A stretch of DNA of 64,000 nucleotides from UBA4660 sp034408895. Its GTDB lineage: Bacteria; Bacteroidota; Bacteroidia; Flavobacteriales_D; Sanyastnellaceae. Location of the stretch: the NCBI GenBank assembly GCA_034408895.1, contig JAWXCI010000001.1, positions 26,522 through 90,521 of the forward strand. Direction: 5' to 3'. Below are positions 50,577-60,246 of the stretch, piece after piece. The stretch's first letter is position 1. Each line of letters begins with the position of its first letter. The notes below the pieces were generated by a model, which made no database searches, was not told where the DNA came from, and saw nothing but the letters and a program-made list of their open reading frames with translations. The translations under genes were made by a program, and so were the position numbers.

Positions 50577-51953
50577 ATGCTTCCTATCAAATTTATTGCA
50601 GTGTTCGTGATTGTGTTGTGTTGTCTGGTTGCTACACCCCAAAGTAATCCGCAGTCGCCTTACTCCCGTTTCGGGGTAGGAACATTGCAAGAACCCGGCA
50701 ACGTGAACAGCGTGGGCTTGGGTGGAATAACGACCGTGATGGACGACCGCTTTAGTGTCAACCTCAGCAACCCGGCAACGTACAGCCGACTTGTACGAAC
50801 AGGTTTACAGGTAAGTGCTAAAGGTTCCATGTTGACCGTCTCCAATGGTGAAAGGGAGAATAAACTCAACGGATCGCAACTCCACGAAGTGGCTTTCGGA
50901 TTTACCAAACCTGGAAGCAAATGGGGGTTTGCACTTGGACTGTCACCTTACAGTTCCAGCGGCTACGCACTCACTGACGAACAAACGATTCCAGATATTG
51001 GTAATGTCACTTATACTTATGATGGCGAGGGTGGAATCAACCGCGCTATTGCCGGAGCATCGCGGGTTTTTTATTTCAAGAAAAAAGACATTGTTGACAC
51101 ATGCGTGACCCTGCATCCATCCATCGCTATTGGGGCCAACCTCAATTATTATTTCGGCTCATTGAAGCAAACCCGCAAAGTGATATTCAATGATGTGACT
51201 TACGCGCACAGCAGAATTTCCAACACCACATCTCTTTATGCCTTAGGCGGTGATGCAGGAATTCATGTTTCACTTCCGTTATCCATTCAACGAAAAGATT
51301 GCTCTGTCATAAAGCGCAGCACTCGGTTGTTATTGGGTGCTGATTATTCATTGGCGACATCGCTCAATGCAAAATTTAGCGAACTCACGGAATCATTCTA
51401 TTATTTCACTGCGTTGGAAGTGGTAATCGATACTTCTGCGTTTGCGGAAAATGTAGAAGGAAGCCTCACATTACCACAACGCATTTCGCTTGGAGCAGGT
51501 TGGTCATGGTTCTCTAAAGGCTTCGGTACTCTGTTTATTGGTGGCGAATACCGCATGCAGGACTGGACTAAACACCTGGCGATATTCGAGGGAATTCCGG
51601 TTGCAAACAACCTACAGAGAGCCAGCACCATATCAGTGGGTGCTGAATTTAATTCCGACAATGTCGAGAAGTTCTTTGGTCGTTTGTCCTATCGTGTGGG
51701 GTGGCGCAATTCCAAAACTTACTTGATGCTAAATGATAATCAGATCGCACAACAGGCCATTACATTTGGAACGTCCATACCGCTGCTGTGGTCCAAATCT
51801 TTCAGCCGCCTGAACCTGGCAGTGGAAACTGGAAGTGGTGGAACAACCGATAACAATTTGCTGAAAGAAAATTTCGTCAACTTTTATGTAGGCTTTACGT
51901 TTTCACCTTTCTTCAAAACCGATGAGTGGTTTGTTTATCGGAAGTATGATTGA
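50577..51953 (+). CDS. FadL/PorV-like outer membrane protein
   Basis: About 458 residues from the ATG at 50577, with signal sequence MLPIKFIAVFVIVLCCLV. The mature start SPYSRFGVGTLQEPGNVNSV, then NLSNPATYSRL and GLSPYSSSGYALTDE are typical of the FadL/PorV-like hydrophobic-channel family that is common downstream of coaX in Bacteroidota. Beta-barrel strands continue to the end. It may take up hydrophobic molecules or help T9SS export; no specific role is proven. Third gene of the gldD cluster. Confidence 0.75.
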   Translation: MLPIKFIAVFVIVLCCLVATPQSNPQSPYSRFGVGTLQEPGNVNSVGLGGITTVMDDRFSVNLSNPATYSRLVRTGLQVSAKGSMLTVSNGERENKLNGSQLHEVAFGFTKPGSKWGFALGLSPYSSSGYALTDEQTIPDIGNVTYTYDGEGGINRAIAGASRVFYFKKKDIVDTCVTLHPSIAIGANLNYYFGSLKQTRKVIFNDVTYAHSRISNTTSLYALGGDAGIHVSLPLSIQRKDCSVIKRSTRLLLGADYSLATSLNAKFSELTESFYYFTALEVVIDTSAFAENVEGSLTLPQRISLGAGWSWFSKGFGTLFIGGEYRMQDWTKHLAIFEGIPVANNLQRASTISVGAEFNSDNVEKFFGRLSYRVGWRNSKTYLMLNDNQIAQQAITFGTSIPLLWSKSFSRLNLAVETGSGGTTDNNLLKENFVNFYVGFTFSPFFKTDEWFVYRKYD

Positions 51954-51973
51954 TGAGCGAAACTTTATGTCTC

Positions 51974-52004
51974 AGTGGCCTCGCCCAAACTGAGCGGGGC
52001 CACT
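51974..52004. other. Hairpin between convergent genes
   Basis: AGTGGCC (51974-51980) pairs with GGCCACT (51998-52004), with an inner CGC/GCG pair. No T-tract on either side, so not a standard terminator, but its place between the convergent outer membrane and LVIVD-type genes suggests transcript-end structure. Confidence 0.4.
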
Positions 52005-52051
52005 AAGGCAAAAAGAAAGAAAAGCTGCACGAAGAATAAAACTATCTCCGA

Positions 52052-54046
52052 TTAATTCTTGACGATAAGGCGCTGGGTACTTCCTGCTTTGATGGTGTAA
52101 ACACCGGCTGCTATTCCTGAAACATCAACGGTGCGCGAAACGGAAGGAGCAAAAATGAATTCAGCCACGATTCTTCCCGCCATGTCTTCCATTACTATGC
52201 TTCCAATCGGTTGACCGCAGGAAAAATTCAATTCGCTCTCCAAAGGATTAGGATAGATGGAAATTGATGATTCATCATTTTCATCCAGCCCCACAAAAAT
52301 TATTTCAAAAGAAAACGTTGGGGAGAACTGGCTATCACCGCACTCGTTGCTTGCCTGCACCCTCCAGTAGTAAGTACCCACTGGAATATCGAACAGAGGA
52401 TCGTAACTGGTTCCGGTCACGGTTTGCTCATCAATCATGTTAGTGAATGCATTATCCCCGGCAAGTTGAAAAAAATAAGTGGTGGCATTGGTCTGTTCAT
52501 TCCAGGTAAAAATAATTTCGTCCGCCTCCAGGAAATCAGTTTCATTGGCAGGTGTTATGGGTGTTGGCTGTGCAGCAGCATCGGCTGCCACACTAATATG
52601 CAGAGGCACTTCATATTGCTCTCCGAAATCAGTAACGAGTAACAAATTGAAATCGTAAGAACCTGAAAAAAGTGCAAGAAGGCCAGTGAGGGTGACAGCG
52701 ATTTCCTGCGGTTCCGTTATGGTTGCACCCGCCACTTGTACTTCGGGCGGAAGACCTTCCAGTGAAAGCGTGAGAGGAAATGCAAGTTCAGCATTGATGT
52801 CGAGTAGGAAGTTGATTCCATCAGACCCGCAAATTTCCCAACTCTCCTGATCGGCAACAATCATCCTGGGTTGAAGAATAAAAAAGCCATTGTACATATC
52901 CGTGGCGAGTATTATTCCACTTGGAAGAAACGGGTAGTTGCTCCATGTTCCCTGAAATTGTGCAATGCTGTTCGATGGTAATACATCAAAGAATGCGATT
53001 TCGGAAAGCACTTCGTCCTCCACATGCACAGCATCGAGAATGCGAACACCGCTGGTGTAGTTGCTTTCATAAACAAATTGATCTTCGATGTACAGGTTAT
53101 GATCAATGGATGAAAGATCACTTTGGTACACACCCAAGTGCACCACGTTGTCGAGATCCTGCACATCAAAAATGTGGGTGCGTTGGTTCACATCAAAATC
53201 CAACTCATCTAATTCATCATCCACCAGAAAGTATTTCTTGTCCTTAGTGAACCAACCCTGGTGGCAGTAACCATTTCCTTGGTAACCGTTTATTGAAATA
53301 GCAAAACAATCTGACTTATCCGTGCAGTCCACCACGGTGAGTTCGTCTTCGTTGCAGGCCATTACGATTTCTTTTCCGCTGTGGTCCATGTCTGGCCCAT
53401 CATACAACACAGCGTGGCAATCGTGGGTGTAACCATCATCTTCGAAACTGCCAGCAATAACGGGGTTGAGAGGGTCGCTGATGTCCACGATGAAAAGTCC
53501 ACCGTTGTAATAATAAGTTCCGTTGCAGTATGCATAGCCTGTTGCTTCATTGATGTCAATGGTGTGGCAATGACCGAAACCAGCGTAGTGAGTTGTTTCA
53601 TCAAAAACCACAGGCGGGTTGACCACTGCATCCAATTGGAGAAGATCGAAAACCTGGAGGCCGTGCCCCGATTTTTCGCTCACCACAAAAGCGTAGTTCA
53701 TGTAATCTTCCACATCGCGCCATAGGCTGTAATCATCACTGCCACCATCCACATAGTGAGGCGGAAGTATTCCCATGTAAACTGGATTAGTTGGATCGGA
53801 AACATCAACAAACGCGCATCCATTATTGCATCCCACCAATGCGTATTCTTTTCCGGTGTTGGGCGATTTCCATCCCCAAATGTCGTTGGTGTTATCTCCC
53901 CCACCAATGTCGTCCAATGGAACTTTGGCCATTAGGTCAACAAGATTGCAGGGGTAAGTTCCCGCCATGCCATCCACACATGGGATTTGAAGTTGAGCAG
54001 AAAGTGAAATGGTGAAACAAAATGTTACAAGTAAAAAATTCTTCAT
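52052..54046 (-). CDS. Choice-of-anchor B / LVIVD-type exported protein with T9SS sorting domain
   Basis: 664 residues. Signal peptide MKNFLLVTFCFTISLSAQ; beta-propeller-like LVIVD repeats (YALVGCNNGCAFVDVSDPTN, GLFIVDISDPLNPVIAG, THIFDVQDLDNVVHLGVY) with HCHTIDI and other metal-like motifs; then an Ig-like domain and a fibronectin-like stretch (IFTWNEQTNATTYFFQLAGD); finally a sorting domain from ISIYPNPLESELNF to STQRLIVKN. Predicted surface-exposed or secreted. The CTD makes it one of four T9SS cargo proteins here. Function unknown. Confidence 0.88.
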   Translation of the reverse strand: MKNFLLVTFCFTISLSAQLQIPCVDGMAGTYPCNLVDLMAKVPLDDIGGGDNTNDIWGWKSPNTGKEYALVGCNNGCAFVDVSDPTNPVYMGILPPHYVDGGSDDYSLWRDVEDYMNYAFVVSEKSGHGLQVFDLLQLDAVVNPPVVFDETTHYAGFGHCHTIDINEATGYAYCNGTYYYNGGLFIVDISDPLNPVIAGSFEDDGYTHDCHAVLYDGPDMDHSGKEIVMACNEDELTVVDCTDKSDCFAISINGYQGNGYCHQGWFTKDKKYFLVDDELDELDFDVNQRTHIFDVQDLDNVVHLGVYQSDLSSIDHNLYIEDQFVYESNYTSGVRILDAVHVEDEVLSEIAFFDVLPSNSIAQFQGTWSNYPFLPSGIILATDMYNGFFILQPRMIVADQESWEICGSDGINFLLDINAELAFPLTLSLEGLPPEVQVAGATITEPQEIAVTLTGLLALFSGSYDFNLLLVTDFGEQYEVPLHISVAADAAAQPTPITPANETDFLEADEIIFTWNEQTNATTYFFQLAGDNAFTNMIDEQTVTGTSYDPLFDIPVGTYYWRVQASNECGDSQFSPTFSFEIIFVGLDENDESSISIYPNPLESELNFSCGQPIGSIVMEDMAGRIVAEFIFAPSVSRTVDVSGIAAGVYTIKAGSTQRLIVKN

Positions 54047-54083
54047 TGCTTTATTGATTGTTTGATTGAAACGAATGTTGAAC

Positions 54084-54099
54084 CCCGATAGCTATCGGG
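54084..54099. repeat. 16-bp perfect palindrome CCCGATAGCTATCGGG
   Basis: Perfect palindrome just upstream of the choice-of-anchor B gene. The clearest member of the dispersed family; same core as TCCGATAATTATCGGA at 5354. Confidence 0.75.
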
Positions 54100-55118
54100 A
54101 TGACGATTGAAACGATGTTGTAAATTGAAGGTTGTTCGCGCAGTTGTTTGGAAAGATTGACTGTTGCTGGAGCTTGTGTTCTTGCACTACCAGCGGAAGT
54201 AAACCCTGCCCTACCCGATGTTTGTTTTTCTGTTCTTTGTTTTTGCGAAAAAATTTCAAGGGTTGTGGTTAATGTCTTTCCATGTTTTTCGGGGATAGCT
54301 CTCGAATTGATGTCAAGGAGTAGTGCGTTTTCTTTTGAATTCATGGCGGGCGAATGTAGTGGCCGGCTTACGAATTATGTGCATACTGTTTCGTATTGAT
54401 GCATTGATGAATTATCCATTTTCAGGATGATGCTTTCCTCATTTACTTCAATAAATGTGTGGTAATTTTTTAGGGCGAAGTGCATTGCAGCGGATACAGA
54501 CCACCTCATTTCGCAACGATTGAACTCTCTTAGCACTGTCGTAAAAAAACAGTGAGCATAACGATTGGCAACACTGGAAACGATACATGAATTTCAGGGA
54601 AGAGCAAAGTCACTCCGAAACGTCAAAACCAAAACCCAAGTGCTGTTGTGAAAAATGCATTCGGATTCGAAGGCTTTCCTTCCAGACTGAATATCTTGTC
54701 ATTGCCTTCCATGCCACGAGCCTCAATTCTCCACATTGCATTTACAGAAATGACCACATCCAGGGTCAGTGAGTATGCCAGCGGTGTAAATGCAGCTGAA
54801 ATGAGTCGGGCGATGCATCCCCTATGAATGTGGAACTGTTGAGGGTGAAGTTTTTGTTGGGTTAGAGAAGAAGAATTTTTGTTGTGGGAAATGTGAGTGG
54901 CAAACTCCTCAAAGGAACACACAAGATGCAACGGACCGAAGCGTGCTCATGAATTGCGCAACTCTCACTAATGCCATTTAGAAAATAATAATGAATGAGT
55001 ATTAGCATCTGGAATCAATCAAATCACTCATAATCACGCGCAATTGTGGACTCTCAGAGATTATGATACAATAAGAGTATTTTCGCCAAACATTAATAAT
55101 TCATTAAAGCATAAAAAC
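54100..55118. other. Gene-poor 1-kb stretch with a barrel remnant
   Basis: Between the choice-of-anchor B gene and the cold-shock gene. Most of it shows no gene. The frame 54623-54805 on the minus strand ends in NAFFTTALGFWF, the kind of C-terminal signature seen in outer-membrane barrels, preceded by VVISVNAMWRIEARGMEG; the N-terminal part is unrelated. Other frames look random. Confidence 0.4.
54623..54805 (-). pseudogene. Possible 3' remnant of an outer-membrane barrel gene
   Basis: About 60 residues, LISAAFTPLAYSLTLDVVIS to the end ALGFWF, with alternating barrel-like strands and a terminal aromatic residue, but no plausible start or signal peptide in this frame. The upstream half of the frame (to 54931) is low-quality sequence. 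Probably the tail of a lost gene. Confidence 0.35.
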
Positions 55119-55316
55119 ATGACTGGTTCCATTAAAAAAAAGACCGAAAAAGGATTCGGGTTCATCAAAACTGAAGGCTCTGACAAAGATTTATTCTTTC
55201 ACAGCAACGCGCTGGTAGGAATTTCCTTTGATGACCTTCAAGAAGGTGACAATGTAAATTTTGATTTGGAGGACTCTCCAAAAGGAAAGAACGCTGTAAA
55301 CGTGAAAAGAGCGTAA
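55119..55316 (+). CDS. Cold-shock-domain protein
   Basis: 65 residues from ATG at 55119: MTGSIKKKTEKGFGFIKTEG, then DLFFHSNALVGISF and DNVNFDLEDSPKGKNAVNV. The RNP1-like KGFGFI and RNP2-like LFFHSNAL motifs bind single-stranded nucleic acid. Acts as an RNA chaperone. Followed by a good intrinsic terminator. The longer upstream extension in the same frame is noncoding. Confidence 0.93.
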   Translation: MTGSIKKKTEKGFGFIKTEGSDKDLFFHSNALVGISFDDLQEGDNVNFDLEDSPKGKNAVNVKRA

Positions 55317-55340
55317 CATCTGTTCTTTCTTCTAAGAAAC

Positions 55341-55371
55341 AAACTCTCTGCTCTGCCGGGAGTTTTTTTTT
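55341..55371 (+). terminator. Intrinsic terminator of the cold-shock gene
   Basis: AAACTCTC (55341-55348) pairs with GGGAGTTT (55358-55365) with one mismatch, and nine T follow. Located 25 bases past the stop. Confidence 0.8.
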
Positions 55372-55483
55372 GACACCATTTTGAGGAAGCGTTGTTTCTC
55401 CTGATGGTCGGAATGCGACAGGAGCTCGCCTGAATCACTTTGTAATAATGCTCCAACGGCAGCAACACTTGTTTGTGGTTTTT

Positions 55484-55556
55484 GTGGCGCCACACTTTTT
55501 CAATCACACTTTCAAGTTAACGAGCTATGTTAGCTCTCGTTGCGAAAGTGTGGTTG
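55484..55556. other. Large structured element between convergent genes
   Basis: GTGGCGCCAC at 55484-55493 is a perfect palindrome. Next, CAATCACACTTTC (55501-55513) pairs with GAAAGTGTGGTTG (55544-55556) as a 13-bp stem with one G-T pair; inside it AACG/CGTT and AGCT/AGCT stems close a five-base loop, with a two-base bulge. No T-tract follows. It may be a cruciform, a processed RNA or a mobile miniature repeat. Confidence 0.5.
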
Positions 55557-55628
55557 GGAGAACACGCTGATAATAATTTCGGTAGTAAGCATGTGGTGCA
55601 GAATTATTTTATTCACACCATCCAGGCT

Positions 55629-56759
55629 CTACTCCCCAAGCAATGCTTTCATCTTTGATGCCTGCTCAGTTTTCTCTAGTCTGGTGTAGGCTTCTTTTAA
55701 TGAGCGGATAGTGATTTTGTCTGTTGGATCAGCTTTGTGGGCAGCTTCCAAATGCGGCATTGACTTCTCGAATTCTACCGTTGCCTTCGAAACACAATCA
55801 TTGTATTCGGCTGACCTCGATGGAGGAATTTCGTCACATTGTTTATCTTGTTCTACTCCGCGGTTGAAATAAGTTGCACCAAGGTTGAACAATGCATCAA
55901 AATAATTTGCCTTGATGGCAATGGCTGCTTTGTATTCCTTTTCTGCTTCAGGAATCTTGCTCAGGTTTTCGTAAACAGTGCCCAGGGCGAAATGAAGTAA
56001 TTCATTTTGCGGGTCTTGTTCTATGGCTGTTCGCAGGTTGCCTTCTGCTTCTGCAAATTTGTTTTCATGCAGGTAGATATTAATTTCCTCTAGCAGCAGG
56101 TCTTTCTCTCTTGGATACAACACGCGAGCATCACTCAATATTTTCAAAGCCCCAGCAGTGTTCCCTGCTTTCTGTTCAATTTGCGAAGCAAACAGGAAAA
56201 CTTCCGGCACGTTGTACCCAATTACTCCGCATCGCAGATAGCTGGCAACTGCCTTGTCTTTTATGTTGGCTTTGTCATAACACAATGCAGTATTGTAGAC
56301 GGATAGCGAATCCACTATTTCGAACATTGTGCTTATTTCGATAGCCCGTTCAAAATGTATTGCAGCATTCAGGAAATCATTGTTGTTATACTTCTCTATG
56401 CCGCTGTTGTTTGACAGGATGAGCAACTGCTCGCACTTAGCGCGATTGTCCATGTAATTGAAATTGTCCGTGTCCATTTCCATGGCTTTTCTGAAAGATT
56501 CAACTGCGAGCGCAATGGCCTCCGGGTGGGTTTTGGAAAGTACCGGATCTTTGGCAACATTGAGGTATATATCACCTCGATAGCGCCATGTCTTTTCCTT
56601 GGCAATAGCCTTGGGATCGCTCATCGCTTTTTCGATGTAAAGCATGGCGTCTTCGTACTTGCCATCTTCATTGGCATTGAATGCACTGGTTACATCAGGC
56701 TGCGCGAAGGCAGTTGCTGCGAGGATGATTGCTGCGAACAGGAACAGAATTTTCTTCAT
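55629..56759 (-). CDS. Exported TPR-repeat protein
   Basis: 376 residues: signal peptide MKKILFLFAAIILAATAFAQ, then about eight TPR-like helical pairs (YEDAMLYIEKAMSDPKAIAK, FLNAAIHFERAIEISTM, AEAEGNLRTAIEQDPQNELL, AEKEYKAAIAIKANYFDALF). Periplasmic scaffold of unknown partner. It lies 131 bases downstream of gyrA on the same strand but has its own promoter candidate, so it is probably a separate unit. Confidence 0.82.
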   Translation of the reverse strand: MKKILFLFAAIILAATAFAQPDVTSAFNANEDGKYEDAMLYIEKAMSDPKAIAKEKTWRYRGDIYLNVAKDPVLSKTHPEAIALAVESFRKAMEMDTDNFNYMDNRAKCEQLLILSNNSGIEKYNNNDFLNAAIHFERAIEISTMFEIVDSLSVYNTALCYDKANIKDKAVASYLRCGVIGYNVPEVFLFASQIEQKAGNTAGALKILSDARVLYPREKDLLLEEINIYLHENKFAEAEGNLRTAIEQDPQNELLHFALGTVYENLSKIPEAEKEYKAAIAIKANYFDALFNLGATYFNRGVEQDKQCDEIPPSRSAEYNDCVSKATVEFEKSMPHLEAAHKADPTDKITIRSLKEAYTRLEKTEQASKMKALLGE

Positions 56760-56782
56760 TACTTATGTTGTTGTTTTAGGTT

Positions 56783-56790
56783 CAAAAATA
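56783..56790 (-). promoter_or_regulatory. Candidate promoter of the TPR gene
   Basis: Minus-strand TATTTTTG, exact TAnnTTTG, with TTG 21 bases upstream as -33; 24 bases before the ATG. Confidence 0.45.
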
Positions 56791-56841
56791 TTTTTTGCGA
56801 GCCCCCATTGGCAAGCTACATGCCAAGGACGTTTTGTCTCC

Positions 56842-56857
56842 TCCCGAAGCATTGGGA
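56842..56857. repeat. TCCCGAAGCATTGGGA palindrome of the dispersed type
   Basis: In the 131-base gap between gyrA and the TPR gene. TCCCGA/TTGGGA pair at RNA level with a G-U wobble. Flanked by TTTGTC and GACAAA, which extend the inverted repeat. Confidence 0.55.
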
Positions 56858-56890
56858 CAAAGACGCAAAGGATTCACATTGTTGAATCAA

Positions 56891-59458
56891 TTATTCCTTG
56901 TCACTTTCTCCTGAATTTTCCGGGTCTGATGAATCAGTATTGTCGTTTGAGGCATCATCCGGGGCATTGTCTTGTGGAAGATCTGGTGATACTATGCCGT
57001 CCACGATTGGTTCTTCGTCATCTTCATGAAGAACGCTGCACACGGCTGCTATTTCATCGCCAGTGCGGAGGTTGATGAGGCGAACGCCCTGTGTATTTCG
57101 GCCCATCACGCGGAGATCTTCCACCTTTAGGCGGATGGTGATACCGCTCTTGTTTATGATCATAAAATCATGTTCAGTATCTACAGCAAGGATTGAGATA
57201 AGGCTGCCGGTTTTTTCAGTGATGTTGATGGTTTTAACACCTTTACCTCCACGGTTAGTAATGCGGTAATCTTCCACTGAACTGCGCTTGCCGTAGCCTT
57301 GTTCAGATACAACAAGAATATCGTTATCCGGCTTGTCAATACAAACCATACCAATGAGTTCGTCTTTGGCACTGCCAAGTCTTACGCCTTTTACCCCCTG
57401 GGCATTGCGACCTACGGCTCGTACTGTTTCTTCGTTGAAGCGGATGGCTTTGCCTTCTCTGGTGGCCATTATTACTTCGTTGCTTCCGTTGGTAAGGCGG
57501 GCAGCAAGCAGTTCGTCACCATCCACAATGGTTACTGCATTTATACCATTGCTGCGCGGGCGGCTATAGGCTTCGAGCAAGGTTTTTTTGATAAGGCCTT
57601 TTTTGGTACACAGGATTACGTAGTTGCTCTTTGCGTACTCCACTTTCATTAAATCTCCGGTGGGTATATAGGCCAGTACTTTATCATCCTGCTCTATCTG
57701 AATAAGGTTTTGAATGGCACGGCCTTTAGAGGCTTTGGCGCCTTCGGGCACTTCGAACACGCGCATCCAAAAGCAGCGGCCCTTGCGTGTAAAGATGAGG
57801 AGCCAGTCGTGGTTGGATGCTGTAAATATGTACTCTACAAAATCTTCTTGCCGGGCTACGGTTCCTTTGGAGCCAACCCCTCCCCTGTTCTGGCTGCGGA
57901 ATTCTGTCAGGTTGGTGCGCTTGATGTAGCCGGCATGTGTGATGGTGATCACCACATTATCATCCGGTATCATATCTTCAATACTAAGGTCGGCACTGGA
58001 AAATTCGATGGTGCTTCTGCGCTCGTCACCGTATTTATCGCGCAGCATTTTGAGTTCATCCTTAATGATGCCCATAAGCAGGGTTTCGCTGCCAAGGATT
58101 TCAAGAAGCTTCGCGATAAGCAGCATGAGTTCGGCATGTTCCTCGCGGATTTTATCGCGTTCCAACCCAGTCAGGCGCTGCAAGCGCATGTCGAGGATGG
58201 CGCGTGCCTGGATTTCACTCAAGGTGAAATTGCTCATCAAGCCTTCCCGCGCTTCGTCTGGTGTTTGGGATGCGCGAATGAGTTTGATTACCTCTTCGAT
58301 ATTATCAAGGGCAATGAGGAGGCCTTCCAGAATGTGGGCACGTTCTCTCGCTTTCTTGAGTTCGAATTGGGTTCTGCGGGTTACTACTTCGTGGCGGTGG
58401 TTTACGTAATGGCGTATAATGTCTTTGAGGTTGAGAACGACCGGACGGCCATCTACAAGGGCGATGTTGTTTATTGAAAATGATGTCTGTAAGGATGTGT
58501 GCTTATAGAGATTGTTAAGTACAACATTTGGAATAGCATCCTTCCTTATTTCGTAGATGATGCGGATGCCTTCGCGGGAACTGAGGTCGGTGATGTTGGA
58601 GATGCCATCCAGTTTTCCTTCCTTTATCATAATGTCCTGCCGGGTTTGCATTTCGGCTTTATTCACCTGGTAAGGTACTTCGGTCACTATGATGCACTCC
58701 CTCCCTCCTACTTCCTCAAAATGTGTTCTGGCGCGCATTACCACGCGACCACGACCAGTTTCGTAAGCGGACTTGATCCCCTCAATCCCGTGGATAACTC
58801 CGCCTGTAGGAAAGTCCGGGGCTTTGATGAATTGCATCAATCCCTCTGTTGTGATCTCAGGGTTTTCGATGTATGCGATAATGCCTTCACAAACTTCGAA
58901 AAGGTTGTGGGGCGCCATGTTGGTGGCCATTCCCACAGCAATTCCACTCACTCCGTTGATCAGGAGGTTAGGGACTTTGCCGGGCATCACTTTTGGTTCT
59001 TCCAGCGAATCGTCAAAATTGGGCTGGAAGTCCACGGTTTCTTTGTCCAGGTCTTCCAAAAGTTCTTCCGCAATTTTGCGAAGGCGGGCTTCGGTGTATC
59101 GCATGGCTGCGGGCGGATCAGCATCCATGGAGCCGAAGTTTCCCTGACCATCTACCAAAGGATAACGGAGGCTCCAGTCCTGGGCCATGCGCACCATGGT
59201 GTCGTAAACGGATGAGTCGCCATGGGGATGGTATTTACCCATGACTTCGCCCACGATACGAGCGGATTTTTTGTGGGGGCGGTTGCTGAGTACTCCCAGT
59301 TCCAACATGCCGTACAGGACTCTGCGGTGCACGGGTTTGAAACCATCGCGCACATCGGGTAGTGCGCGGGATACGATGACGGACATTGAATAATCAATGT
59401 ACGCGGTTTTCATTTCGTTCTCGATGTTGATGTCTATGATTCTTTCGCCTTCAGCCAT
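56891..59458 (-). CDS. gyrA: DNA gyrase subunit A
   Basis: 855 residues. With GyrB it introduces negative supercoils by double-strand passage. Active-site Tyr121 in AAMRYTEARL, the quinolone-region residues Ser82 and Asp86 in HPHGDSSVYDT (the wild-type, sensitive pattern), the GyrA-box-like QNRGGVGSKG that allows DNA wrapping, and the C-terminal beta-pinwheel repeats. Ends in a long acidic tail (SDPENSGESDKE). Complete and well conserved. No promoter element is obvious upstream. Confidence 0.98.
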   Translation of the reverse strand: MAEGERIIDINIENEMKTAYIDYSMSVIVSRALPDVRDGFKPVHRRVLYGMLELGVLSNRPHKKSARIVGEVMGKYHPHGDSSVYDTMVRMAQDWSLRYPLVDGQGNFGSMDADPPAAMRYTEARLRKIAEELLEDLDKETVDFQPNFDDSLEEPKVMPGKVPNLLINGVSGIAVGMATNMAPHNLFEVCEGIIAYIENPEITTEGLMQFIKAPDFPTGGVIHGIEGIKSAYETGRGRVVMRARTHFEEVGGRECIIVTEVPYQVNKAEMQTRQDIMIKEGKLDGISNITDLSSREGIRIIYEIRKDAIPNVVLNNLYKHTSLQTSFSINNIALVDGRPVVLNLKDIIRHYVNHRHEVVTRRTQFELKKARERAHILEGLLIALDNIEEVIKLIRASQTPDEAREGLMSNFTLSEIQARAILDMRLQRLTGLERDKIREEHAELMLLIAKLLEILGSETLLMGIIKDELKMLRDKYGDERRSTIEFSSADLSIEDMIPDDNVVITITHAGYIKRTNLTEFRSQNRGGVGSKGTVARQEDFVEYIFTASNHDWLLIFTRKGRCFWMRVFEVPEGAKASKGRAIQNLIQIEQDDKVLAYIPTGDLMKVEYAKSNYVILCTKKGLIKKTLLEAYSRPRSNGINAVTIVDGDELLAARLTNGSNEVIMATREGKAIRFNEETVRAVGRNAQGVKGVRLGSAKDELIGMVCIDKPDNDILVVSEQGYGKRSSVEDYRITNRGGKGVKTINITEKTGSLISILAVDTEHDFMIINKSGITIRLKVEDLRVMGRNTQGVRLINLRTGDEIAAVCSVLHEDDEEPIVDGIVSPDLPQDNAPDDASNDNTDSSDPENSGESDKE

Positions 59459-59756
59459 TTAGTAGATATGAGATAATGAGATGTGAGACTTAGTTCAGTG
59501 CTCCGTGGCCACCACGCCTCCTGCCCCAAAAGGGAGGTTGCGCGCGTGACGTTACACGGATGGAATGGATTTACACGGATTTGATGGATTTTTTACGGAG
59601 CGCGAATGTAGATGAAATGCAATGAAAATGAAAGTGAATTTTTGAACAAAAAATGCACTGTGTGCAGTAGGCGGTTGGCAGTAGTGTATTGGTGTTATTT
59701 CAAGAAGGGCAAATGGAAAATGATGAAGGTTTGATGTTGAAATGACGATTGACTTG

Positions 59757-59770
59757 CCGATAGCTATTGG
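59757..59770. repeat. CCGATAGCTATTGG palindrome
   Basis: Near-perfect copy of the 54084 palindrome with a G-T wobble. Intergenic like all other members. Confidence 0.6.
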
Positions 59771-59837
59771 GAATAGGAGTGAAATGATCGTTGGTATTTG
59801 TGAATCAACATAAAGTTGGGGGCAATTCCAGACAGTC

Positions 59838-59875
59838 AAAAAAAAAGTTCCCATGTAAGTAATAGGAACTTTTTT
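59838..59875. terminator. Isolated bidirectional terminator
   Basis: AAAAAAGTTCC (59841-59851) and GGAACTTTTTT (59865-59875) form an 11-base stem with a 13-base loop; A-run on one side and T-run on the other act in both directions. No gene ends here, so it may end an unannotated transcript. Confidence 0.75.
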
Positions 59876-60246
59876 GGCCGGCTGCTGATCTCATTTCACC
59901 AGAATGTTATGTTCCGGTGATAAGCTGATTAGTGTGCCAGAAGTTTTTTTGTGGAATGCCTCGTTTCATTCCGCTTAAGAAGCAAGTGGCAATTTTCCTT
60001 CTATAGTGCCTTTGCCGAACTACATAAATCACCAGATGTTTTACATAAGTCACACATCAGCCAACTTACAGACGAAAAGGTGATAAGTCATGCTACTTTT
60101 CGCCCTGAAACCAGTTGCCGGGTCGAGATGAAAACGTTCAAAACCATTAAGCCTGCTCATAAGCAGGACTGCCTCTCGCCCATCCCTTCTACCCTTGTAA
60201 AAAATCATGAAGAGTGACAAAACTCGTAGTTGCAAAGTAGGAAAAA

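Larger units (their letters stand above)
59459..60246. other. 788-base intergenic region
   Basis: Between gyrA and the histidine kinase; no convincing gene. It contains CTCCTGCCCCAAAAGGGAG (about 59518), a CCGATAGCTATTGG palindrome (59757-59770), a bidirectional terminator (59838-59875) and a CCTGCT/AGCAGG hairpin (60152-60167). The terminator without a nearby gene suggests an unseen small transcript. Confidence 0.5.

Noticed and set aside
54051..54344. 97-residue minus-strand frame next to the choice-of-anchor B gene
   Set aside because: It spans the CCCGATA palindrome and low-complexity DNA, with no signal peptide or recognisable motif.
59951..60217. 88-residue plus-strand frame before the kinase
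   Set aside because: Random-looking sequence, overlaps hairpins in the gap; no coding signature.
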